DNA of 11,325 nt from Solirubrobacterales bacterium (GTDB taxonomy: Bacteria > Actinomycetota > Thermoleophilia > Solirubrobacterales > Solirubrobacteraceae): contig JAATFK010000366.1 in assembly GCA_015655225.1 (NCBI GenBank), positions 1 to 11,325 on the forward strand, written 5' to 3'. The translations under genes and the position numbers were made by a program. Below are positions 1 through 7,500 of the stretch, piece by piece. The notes below the pieces were generated by a model. The model was not told the origin of the DNA and searched no databases. It saw only the letters and a program-made list of their open reading frames with translations. Numbering within the stretch: the stretch's first letter is position 1; each line of letters opens with the position of its first letter.

Positions 1-2
1 CC

Positions 3-326
3 GGCGGTGCCTTCCTGTTGCACCTACTCGAAGGGCCGGACACCGAGGCGGGTCTCATCGCCAGGACGGCCGGCCTCCCCGGCGTAGACCAGTCGACTGC
101 CAACCGACGCCTATCCCTGCTCGCCCGCGTGGGCCTGGTGGAGCGTGAGGCGGGCAGGAGGAACGCCCCGGGCCGCAAGTGGCAGCTCTCCGAAGCCAGC
201 GCCACCCGCCCCCTCCTGACCGCAGCGCTGGATCTCTCCGAGGCCGTAGCCGAGACGGAGCGCAGGGCTCGGGCGCAGGCGAAGAAGACAGCTACCGGTA
301 AAGGGCGCCTCCGTAGCGTCAAGTGA
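3..326 (+). CDS. Winged-helix protein, C-terminal part (5' end outside window)
   Basis: The frame is open from base 3 to the TGA at 324-326, with no convincing start inside the window. The only early candidate is a TTG at 18 without a Shine-Dalgarno sequence, so I treat the gene as truncated by the window edge. The visible part reads as a winged helix-turn-helix. A first helix (LLHLLEGP) is followed by LIARTAGLPGVDQSTANRRL as the likely helix-turn-recognition helix, then LLARVGLVEREAG as the strand entering the wing, and KWQLSE. The tail is Ala/Lys/Arg-rich (RRARAQAKKTATGKGRLRSVK lies within the last 25 residues). This resembles the DNA-binding domain of ArsR/MarR-like or replicon/phage-type regulators, but I cannot name a family. 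It is followed by a gene-poor stretch and then a tRNA gene, which would suit accessory DNA. DNA binding is inferred from the fold pattern only. Confidence 0.55.
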   Translation, partial: GGAFLLHLLEGPDTEAGLIARTAGLPGVDQSTANRRLSLLARVGLVEREAGRRNAPGRKWQLSEASATRPLLTAALDLSEAVAETERRARAQAKKTATGKGRLRSVK

Positions 327-628
327 CCTCCCTCTAGCTGCGGCCCCACCGGGGCGCCTCCCATGTTCTTACGCTTAGGAGTCCACTCCACGCCGCTGCT
401 CCGTCGAAGACGGTGCGCGCCATCGCGTTGTCTTTCCGTGGCTGCTGGTGCGCGTGCGCCGGTTCCCCTGGGACAACTTAGCCATCGTGGACGGACGGCT
501 TCCGGGCGTCCGTAGGCCGCTGAAAAGGCCACGAAAAGGCCATGAACCCTATTACTGGCACGTAAACGATCTTTGCAAACGCCTCTAGCCGCCTCCAGAA
601 ATACACGATTTGCAGGCACTTCCCAAGA
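327..628. other. Gene-poor stretch between the wHTH gene and tRNA-Phe
   Basis: I find no supportable gene in these roughly 300 bases on either strand. Visible structure: a short G+C hairpin just after the wHTH stop (343-355, GCCCC-ACC-GGGGC, no T-tract); a 7-bp stem ACGGACG/CGTCCGT at 491-497 and 507-513; a tandem GAAAAGGCCA repeat at 522-531 and 533-542; and a patch of lower GC (about 541-625) with two related words, ACGATCTTTGCA (566-577) and ACGATTTGCA (605-614). The stretch lies on the 3' side of the minus-strand tRNA-Phe, the side where integrating elements normally insert. No integrase is visible. Confidence 0.5.
343..355 (+). terminator. Weak hairpin after the wHTH gene
   Basis: A 5-bp G+C stem with a 3-base loop begins 17 bases after the stop codon of the first gene. 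There is no T-run behind it, so termination function is uncertain; its position is the main support. Confidence 0.2.
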
Positions 629-701
629 TGGCCAGACCCGGACTCGAACCGGGGACACCACGATTTTCAGTCGTGTGCTCTACCAACTGAGCTATCTGGC
701 C
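629..701 (-). tRNA. tRNA-Phe (anticodon GAA)
   Basis: The minus strand folds into a complete 73-nt cloverleaf. The acceptor stem is GGCCAGA (701-695) paired with TCTGGCC (636-630), with discriminator A at 629. The D arm starts GCTC-AGTTGGTA-GAGC. The anticodon stem is CACGA/TCGTG around the loop CTGAAAA, which gives anticodon GAA for phenylalanine. The T arm is CCCGG-TTCGAGT-CCGGG. The 3' CCA is not encoded; the bases after the discriminator are TCT. Every expected stem pairs and the TTCGA loop is canonical, so the call is secure. The gene stands alone, with neighbours on the other strand, and its 3' end faces the gene-poor stretch. Confidence 0.97.
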
Positions 702-774
702 GCGAACGCGGCATGGTACCGATTTGCCCTGTGGCGGCGGGGCGTGGCGGGCTCCGGAGGCTCGCGCCGCCGCC

Positions 775-815
775 CTGGATAATTGTCCAGATGGCTAGAG
801 ACTGAGCGTATACGC
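775..815 (+). promoter_or_regulatory. Candidate promoter/operator region upstream of the amidase gene
   Basis: Two palindromic elements sit in the 163-base gap between tRNA-Phe and the amidase start. CTGGATAATTGTCCAG (775-790) is a 16-bp dyad with one mismatched pair. GCGTATACGC (806-815) is a perfect 10-bp palindrome about three helical turns downstream, centre to centre near 28 bp. A weak -35-like TTGTCC (783-788) precedes GTATAC (808-813) by 19 bases, so these bases could be promoter, operator or both. No conserved box was matched; low confidence. Confidence 0.3.
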
Positions 816-852
816 GCCACTACTCTCCGCCCTCTCGCCCCTCGCTCACTCC

Positions 853-860
853 GAAAGAGG
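853..860 (+). promoter_or_regulatory. Ribosome binding site of the amidase gene
   Basis: GAAAGAGG ends 4 bases before the GTG at 865. Together with the signal peptide that begins immediately downstream, it supports GTG 865 as the start. The spacing is slightly short. Confidence 0.5.
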
Positions 861-864
861 CTCC

Positions 865-3800
865 GTGCCGACGTCATCTCGTTCCGCCGCGGTCGTTCGT
901 CGCGCTGCTGTGTTGCTGGCCGTGCTCGCTGTCAGCGCCGGGGCGCTGGCTCCCGCTGCCAGTGCCGCGCCACCGAACCCCGGCCTTGATCTGGAGAGCA
1001 CGTCGGCGTCGCAGTTGGAGTCGATGATGTCGTCGGGTGGGTTGTCGAGCTATTACTTGACGCGCGACTACATCGATCGGATCGCCGCGGTCAACCAGCG
1101 CGGTCCGTCGATCAACGCGGTCCGCTCGCTCAATCCGCAGGCGATCGACGAGGCGAGAGCGTCTGACGCGCGCCGCGCGGCGGGCAGAGCGGGTCCGCTC
1201 GAGGGCCTGCCCGTGTTGTTGAAGGACAACATCGACGTCGCGGGGATGCCGACGACCGCGAATTCGATCGCGCTCGAGCATTCCGTGCCGGACAGAGACG
1301 CGTTTCTCGTCAGACGGCTGAAGGCGGCAGGCGCGGTGATCCTCGGCAAGACGACGTTGACGGAGTTCGCCGCGTTCCTGTCGGACAACCAGCAGTCCGG
1401 GAACGGCTCGCTCGGCGGTCAGACGCTCAACCCGAACGATCGCTCGTACGATCCCTGTGGCTCGTCCAGCGGATCGGCCGCGGCCGCCTCGGCAGGCCTG
1501 GCGGCGCTGACGTTCGGAACGGACACGGAGGGGTCGATCATCTGTCCCTCGAGCAACGAGGGGGTCGTCGGCCTGCGTCCGACGACCGGTCTGATCAGTC
1601 GCACGGGCATCGTGCCGATCTCGTTCACGCAGGACACCGCGGGTCCGATCACGCAGACGGTGACCGATCTCGCGATGGCGCTCGACACGGTGGTCGGGGT
1701 CGATCCCGCGGACTCGATGACCGCGGGCACCGCGGCGGTCGAGGGAACGAGATACACCGACCATCTGAGAGCCGACGCGTTGCGGGGCAAGCGGATCGGC
1801 GTCTGGAGCGACGAGCTGACGAGCAGTCCCAACTACGCCACGATGTCCGCCGCGCTGACCGCGGCGGGAGCGACCGTTGTCCCGCTCGCCGCCTCCGCTC
1901 GGTCCTACACGCGCGGGGACGACATTCAGAAGCGCGAGTTCCGCCGGGATCTGACGAACTACCTGACGGCCCTGCCGGCGACCGCGCCGATGAAGTCCTT
2001 CGATCAGGTCTTCGACTTCCTCAAGAGCCATTCGCAGGAGGGACTGAAGTACGGCGACACACGGATGGCGGACTCCGCGACCCACCACCTCGAGAATCCC
2101 TCCGAAGAGGCGACCTACGAGACGAATCGCGACGACGAGGTGAATCGGGCGCGGACGTTCGTCAACGGCCTGCTCGACCAGGGGACCGGCACCGCCGACG
2201 ATCTCGACGCGGTCCTGAACCTCTCCAGCGACCTCATCACCCCCGCCGCCTATGGCGGCTTCCCCGAGCTGAGCGTGCCCGCTGGCACGACCGCGGCGAA
2301 CCGTCGTCCGGTCAACATCAACCTGCTCGGCCGACGCTACTCGGAGGCCGACCTGGTCGGCTACGCCTATGCGCTCGAGCAGCAGACGAGACTGCGCAAG
2401 CCACCGTCGGAGATCGATCCGGCCGACTGGCGCTGCGTCGCCGGCCCGCGCTACGACCCGCAGGGCTGCGCGCTCTTCGACACGTCGACCCCGCTCGCCG
2501 ACGCACTGGCCGAGCCGTCGCTGGACCTCGAGAGTCTCAGCATCGACGAGATCGAACGCCGCCTGCAGGCTGGCACGCTGACCAGCTCCCAGCTCGTCGC
2601 CGCGTACCTGCACCGGATCGAGATCGTCAATCACCAAGGTCCGAGCCTCGACGCGGTCGAGTCGATCAGCCCGACGGCCACGGCCGATGCCGCCGCCGCC
2701 GACGACGCACGCGCCAGAGGCCAGGCGACCGGTCCGCTCGCAGGCGTTCCCGTGCTCGTCAGCGACGTGATCGACGTCAGAGGGCTCCCCAGCACCGGCG
2801 GCTCGCTCGCGTTGCAGAACCTCGTTCCCGACCAGGACGCCGAGGTCGTCAGACGACTGCGGGCCGCGGGCGCGATCATCCTCGGCAAGACCAACGTCAC
2901 CGAGCTTGGCGGGATGGTCTCGACCGGGATGCCGACGGGGTATGGAGCGCTCACGGGTCAGGTGCTCAACCCCTACGACGTGCGCTCGACCTCGACCGGC
3001 TCCAGCGCCGGCGCGGTCAGCGCCGCGGCCGCCGGTCTCGCCGCGATCGCGATTGGGACCGAGACCGACGCCAGATCGACGGGCACGCTGCTGACCGCGG
3101 CGGCGGCGACCGGCGTCGTCGCGATGCGTCCGACGCTCGGTCTGATCGGACGGACCGGCATCATGCCGATCGCGCACAGCCAGGACACCGCCGGCCCGAC
3201 CGGCCGGACCGTCGCCGACGTCGCGACCGCGCTGAGCGCGATGGCCGGCAACGACCCCGACGACGACGCGACCGCCTCGACGCCGCAGACCTCGCCCGAC
3301 TACCGGGCGGCGCTCGACGCAGGCTCGCTGAGCGGGAAGACGATCGGCTATGTCGCCAGCAACTCGGACGTCAACTACACGAACGCGATCGCGCAGATGA
3401 CGGCGCTCGGCGCGACGATGGTGCCGGTCACCGCCCCGGCGGCCACGACGCAGACGCAGATCGTCGATCGCTCCTTCAAGCGCGACTTCGACGCCTACCT
3501 GAGCGGCTTCGGAGCACGCGCACCGATCCACTCGCTCGCGGACCTGATCACGTTCGACAGAGCGCATCCCGACGACGAGTTGAAGTTCGGTGAGCAGCGG
3601 CTCGAGAGCGCCGAGGCCGTCGACCTGAGCGATCCGACGACGGACGCTCAATTCGAGAGCGACCTCACCGCCGGCCAGGCAGCGGCTCGCACCGCGATCG
3701 ACACCACGCTCGCGAACAGCGGCACGCCGCTTGACGCGATCATGTCGCCCGTCGCGAGCACGGCGACGATCGGCGCACGCGCCGGCTACCCGCAGATCAC

Positions 3801-4503
3801 GGTGCCCGACGGCTACGCCACCACCACCCGTCGCCCGGCGAGCCTGTCGCTGACCGGGACGGCCGGCGACGACGCGCAGCTGCTCAGCTTCGCCTACGCC
3901 TACGAGCGCGCGGCCCAGATCCGTCAGACCCCGTCGGAGAACAACCCGCAGACGTGGCACTGCATCGCGCCGCTCGTCTACGGGCCACACTCGTGCGCGC
4001 CCGGCGAGGAGTACACCGAGCCGACCGGGGACAACCCGGGCGGAGGTGACAACCCCGGCGGTGGTGACAACCCCGGGACCACGGTCCAGGTGCCCGGTCC
4101 GACGGTCACGGTCCCGGGTCCGACGATCAAGGTCACCGTCCCCGGACCGAAGGCCAAGAGCAGCACGCTGACGCTCAAGGTGATCGGGAAGTTCGGGCCG
4201 GCTGGAAAGGTCAAGGTTCGCCTCACGTGCCGAGGCGACGTCGCGTGCGGCGCGCAGATCGCCACGCGACTGAACGGGCGCACCCTCACGAGCAAGACCC
4301 TGACGATTCGCACTGGAACGTCGAAGACGCTCACGCTCACGATCCCGAAGGCGCGCCTCACGAGCGCGCGCCGCAAGGGAGCGATCCAGCTGCGTCTCAC
4401 CCCGGTCGGCGCCACCACCGGGAAGACCCGCATCGCAACCATCAAGGTGACCAAGCCCAAGCCGGCCGCAAAGGCCAGAAAGACCAAGAAGACGCGCCGC
4501 TAG
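865..4503 (+). CDS. Secreted tandem amidase-signature protein, active N half and degenerate C half
   Basis: This 1212-residue protein starts at GTG with a signal peptide (residues 1-34: RR, a hydrophobic core, then a cut near ASA/A). Residues about 41-540 are an amidase-signature hydrolase domain with the full triad: Lys120 in LLKDNIDVAG, cis-Ser200 in CGSSSGS and nucleophile Ser224 in GTDTEGS. The two serines are 24 residues apart, as in the family. Such enzymes hydrolyse C-N bonds of amides; the secreted peptide amidase Pam is a comparable member, but the substrate here is unknown. Residues about 551-1045 repeat the domain. There Lys is replaced by Ser633, cis-Ser713 remains, and the nucleophile position is Arg737 in GTETDAR with a short insertion after it, so this half is probably inactive. 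Each half ends in a matching W-x-C...C motif (Cys523/535 and Cys1033/1044), likely a disulfide. Three DNPGGG units, VPGPT repeats, a beta domain with Cys1122/1128 (about 1098-1195) and a Lys/Arg tail follow. Typical amidases are near 500 residues. Confidence 0.9.
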   Translation: MPTSSRSAAVVRRAAVLLAVLAVSAGALAPAASAAPPNPGLDLESTSASQLESMMSSGGLSSYYLTRDYIDRIAAVNQRGPSINAVRSLNPQAIDEARASDARRAAGRAGPLEGLPVLLKDNIDVAGMPTTANSIALEHSVPDRDAFLVRRLKAAGAVILGKTTLTEFAAFLSDNQQSGNGSLGGQTLNPNDRSYDPCGSSSGSAAAASAGLAALTFGTDTEGSIICPSSNEGVVGLRPTTGLISRTGIVPISFTQDTAGPITQTVTDLAMALDTVVGVDPADSMTAGTAAVEGTRYTDHLRADALRGKRIGVWSDELTSSPNYATMSAALTAAGATVVPLAASARSYTRGDDIQKREFRRDLTNYLTALPATAPMKSFDQVFDFLKSHSQEGLKYGDTRMADSATHHLENPSEEATYETNRDDEVNRARTFVNGLLDQGTGTADDLDAVLNLSSDLITPAAYGGFPELSVPAGTTAANRRPVNINLLGRRYSEADLVGYAYALEQQTRLRKPPSEIDPADWRCVAGPRYDPQGCALFDTSTPLADALAEPSLDLESLSIDEIERRLQAGTLTSSQLVAAYLHRIEIVNHQGPSLDAVESISPTATADAAAADDARARGQATGPLAGVPVLVSDVIDVRGLPSTGGSLALQNLVPDQDAEVVRRLRAAGAIILGKTNVTELGGMVSTGMPTGYGALTGQVLNPYDVRSTSTGSSAGAVSAAAAGLAAIAIGTETDARSTGTLLTAAAATGVVAMRPTLGLIGRTGIMPIAHSQDTAGPTGRTVADVATALSAMAGNDPDDDATASTPQTSPDYRAALDAGSLSGKTIGYVASNSDVNYTNAIAQMTALGATMVPVTAPAATTQTQIVDRSFKRDFDAYLSGFGARAPIHSLADLITFDRAHPDDELKFGEQRLESAEAVDLSDPTTDAQFESDLTAGQAAARTAIDTTLANSGTPLDAIMSPVASTATIGARAGYPQITVPDGYATTTRRPASLSLTGTAGDDAQLLSFAYAYERAAQIRQTPSENNPQTWHCIAPLVYGPHSCAPGEEYTEPTGDNPGGGDNPGGGDNPGTTVQVPGPTVTVPGPTIKVTVPGPKAKSSTLTLKVIGKFGPAGKVKVRLTCRGDVACGAQIATRLNGRTLTSKTLTIRTGTSKTLTLTIPKARLTSARRKGAIQLRLTPVGATTGKTRIATIKVTKPKPAAKARKTKKTRR
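4027..4152 (+). repeat. Gly/Pro repeat linker encoded in the amidase gene
   Basis: Three 18-bp units encode DNPGGG, DNPGGG and a partial DNPG (4030-4047, 4048-4065, 4066-4077). Three VPGP units follow (QVPGPTV, TVPGPTI, TVPGPKA). The region separates the second amidase half from the C-terminal beta domain and reads as a flexible, extended extracellular spacer. The repeats differ mainly at third codon positions, so they are not a recent slippage product. Confidence 0.75.
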
Positions 4504-4543
4504 AGCAGGTTGGCGCGGCTCGCTTCAGAGCGGTCACCGGGCA
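4504..4543. other. Convergent intergenic gap with only weak hairpins
   Basis: Forty bases separate the stop of the amidase gene from the stop of the large minus-strand gene. A bidirectional terminator would be expected. I see only a small stem CGCT-TCAG-AGCG and no T-tract on either strand, so termination here is not explained by a clear intrinsic terminator. Confidence 0.35.
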
Positions 4544-7500
4544 TCACGGCTGCTGTGGCGTGCAGACGTTGTTCGTCGCCGTCGTGCTCGGCGCCGTGGC
4601 CACCTGGCGGGTGTGGGCGACGGGCTGGCCCGGTGAGGTCGCGCTCGGATAGGCCTCGAGGTCGAATTGGAGCGGATTGAAGAGCGGCTGCGAGAGCCCG
4701 GCGGCGGTCTGTGGGCCGAACAGGTCGTTGAGAACCGTCGGCGACGGCAGCACCGCCTTCGTGTCGGGTTGGATCCCGTCGCCGTACCAGTTGGTCGACG
4801 CCGCGTAGACCCAGTACTCGGTCGAGCCGTTGGGGGCAACGGTCGCCGTGTAGTTGCCGAAGTTCGGCAGCTGCGAGAACGGCGTCGAGCTGACGACGAC
4901 GTAGCTGATCGAGAGGCCCTGCTTCTGCTTGATGGTCTCGCACGTCCAGCTCGCGGCGCTCGCCGACGAGTCGTTGCTGCCTCTCTGCAGGCGGTAGAGC
5001 TGGTAGCGCATCGGGAACAGCGTCTCGAACGCCTGGCGGCGGCCCGCGTCGAGGAGCACTCTGGCGCCCTGGTCGGCTTGCGTGGGCGTCCACGACCAGT
5101 CGGCGACCGCGTTCGTCGTGTTCTGGGCGTTCTGGCCGGCCAGCTCGAGGTAGGTCCAGTTGCTGACGAGGATCGCCCCGATGTTGCCGAAGCCGTTGAT
5201 CTCAGCGGTGTAGCGCTGGCCGAGGGCGGCTGCCAGGTCGTCGCCGTTCGCGCTGACCGTGGCCACCGCGTTGCTGCCGTCGCCGCCCTGGTCCAGATCT
5301 CCCGCGATCGTGAGGCCGTCGCCGATCAGCCCGAACGGCACCCCGACCACCTCGCCGCCGGGGACGAGCGTGGCGATGTCGCTCGCGAGCGTGAACACGT
5401 CGCCCGCGAGTGCCTTGCCGTTGTAGTGCGCCGTCTGCGGGGAGGAGCCGGTGCCGACGTCGGCGTTGATCTCGTCGACGACCGAGTTGACCCCCGCGAC
5501 GTTGCCCGCGGTGTCCAGCAGCGGTGACTGCATGTTGCCGATCAGCTTCCAGACGGCGTCGACGTCGGTCCACTCCACGGACAGCTGCGTCGCGACCGTG
5601 TCGAAGTCGCTCTGGGTGAAGCCGCTGGTGCAGTCGCTGTACTTGGGGGACAGCGTCTGGAGGTAGCCGGAGGCGGTCACCTTGGTCGCCCATGCGCTCC
5701 AGTCGAGGTTCTCGTTGGCGTAGTTGGACTCGATCGGCAGGTTCAGCGGGCCGGTCGGGTCGACGTGGTCGGCGATGCACTGCAGGGCGTTCTGATCGGC
5801 TGGGCTCGCGCGGTCGGGCCACGCGACCGGCGGCAGCGACATCAGCCCGGTCAGGCTGCCCGCCAGCGGCCGCGAGGGATCCTTGAGGCCCGTCGGATAC
5901 GGGTCCTGGAGCGCGAACTGGCTCGTGCCGTTGCGCGCCAGCAGTCCAGTCAGCTCGCCGCCGCCGGAGGCCTCGTGGGTCGCGACCTGCGTCGAGGCGC
6001 TGGGATACCCCGGGGAGCCGACCGGGCCCACCTGGGCGTAGACGCTGCTCGTCTTGCCGTCCAGCGCGTCGAGCCAGTACGAGCTGCTGCCGAGCGCCTG
6101 GAGCTCCTGGCTGACGAGGGTCCACCACGTCTGCGCGCCGCCGCCGCTGCCCACGCGGCCGACCGCCCCGATCGAGCGGACGATGACGAGCGCCGTGGGA
6201 TCTCTGGTGCTCACGTTCGTCAGCAGCACGGACATCCCCTGCAGGCCCGAGGCGGTGTTCGCGTAGGTCGCCTGCTGGATCAGGCCGAGCGTGCCCGCGT
6301 CGAGCACGAGCACGTAGAAGCCCGGGCCGCTCAGCTTGCTCGACGTGTACGTTCTCTTCGCGACCTCGCTGCCCGGCTCGTTGCTGCCGATCGTCACGAC
6401 CGCGGGATTCGCGGTCGGGTCGCCGGTGTCCAGCGGCACCCGCTCGGAGTCGACGAAGGTGTAGCCCGACCCGGTGAGGTTTTCGCGCAGGTACCCCTGG
6501 AGCGCGCCGTTGGGCGTGCCGGCGGGCAGGCCGCCGAGGCCGGGGTTGACCGCTCCCTGTCCGGCGGGAACCCCGGGGGTCCCCACCGCCGAGAACGCGC
6601 TGCACTGGTTCGCGCTCGCGCTGCACGGCGCGCCCGTGCTCGCGACCGCGACCGGAATCGGCGAGACGCCGATCGCCTGCAGCGCCTGGTTGATCGTCGC
6701 CGCGGAGCCGGCGTTGCTGCCGTTGTCGTGCGTCGTCTTGCTGAGCACGACGAGGTCGCCGCTCGGCAACGCCTTGACGGCGGTCAGCAGGCTGCTCGCG
6801 CCGGTGGGGTCGTCGCCGAAGGACTGGTTGCTCACCAGCGCGAGCGTGTCGCGCTCGAGCACCAGCAGCTGCACGGATCTCGTCGCGTCGGGGGCGCCGT
6901 AGAACGTCGAGCCGATCTGGATGCCCGGGCTTCCACCCTGCTGCGCGGCGGTGTCGATCGCGACGCCGGCGGGCGGCCCCGCGACCGCCGCCGACAGCGT
7001 CGTCGTCGCCGAGGACGCCCCGAGGCTGCTGGCGCGCGCTCGCGCACCGCCCGCCGGGGTGACGGTCACCCGCAGCACGTAGTGCCCCGGCCGATCGGGC
7101 CGCAGCGACGGATGGACGCTCGTGGCGTTGCGCAGACGCGCTCTCGAGCCGCGCGGCCGTCCGACGATCGTCCAGCGATAGCGCAGCCGGACGCCTCTCT
7201 CCATGGCGACCGAGCTGCTGGCGTCGAGCGTCGTCGCCGTGCCCGTCTTCGTCCGCTTGGGCCGCCCGGCGCCCGCCACCGGCCGCTGTCTCGGCATCGC
7301 CAGCGTCAGCGCGCGCTCGCTGAATCCGCCGGCGGCGCGGTCCAGCGCCCGCAGCCGGATCGCGTTGCTGCCGGGACGGAGGCCGCTGTCGGCGGTCAGC
7401 GTCGCCGAGCGCCGGCGCCCACCGCCGATCGTCTGCAGCGGACCGCCGTTGACGCGCACGCTGAGCCGCAGCCCCGGCCGCGCCACCGCGACCGTCAGTC

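Noticed and set aside
491..513. ACGGACG/CGTCCGT hairpin considered as a terminator or small RNA
   Set aside because: A 7-bp stem with a 9-base loop and no T-tract, not next to a gene end; too weak to call.
573..782. Plus-strand ORF of 69 codons across the tRNA-Phe gene
   Set aside because: Its central part is a translation of the antisense strand of the tRNA (TRTRTGDTTIFSRVLYQLSY), a well-known artefact in automatic annotation. The tRNA fold explains the sequence.
874..3990. Antisense ORF of 1038 codons opposite the amidase gene
   Set aside because: It is Arg/Gly/Val/Asp-rich with no recognisable domain, while the plus strand encodes a clear signal peptide and amidase motifs. Long antisense open frames are expected at this GC content.
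4027..4077. 18-bp repeats considered as a CRISPR-like or mobile repeat
   Set aside because: They are in frame, have no spacers, and encode a Gly-rich protein linker.
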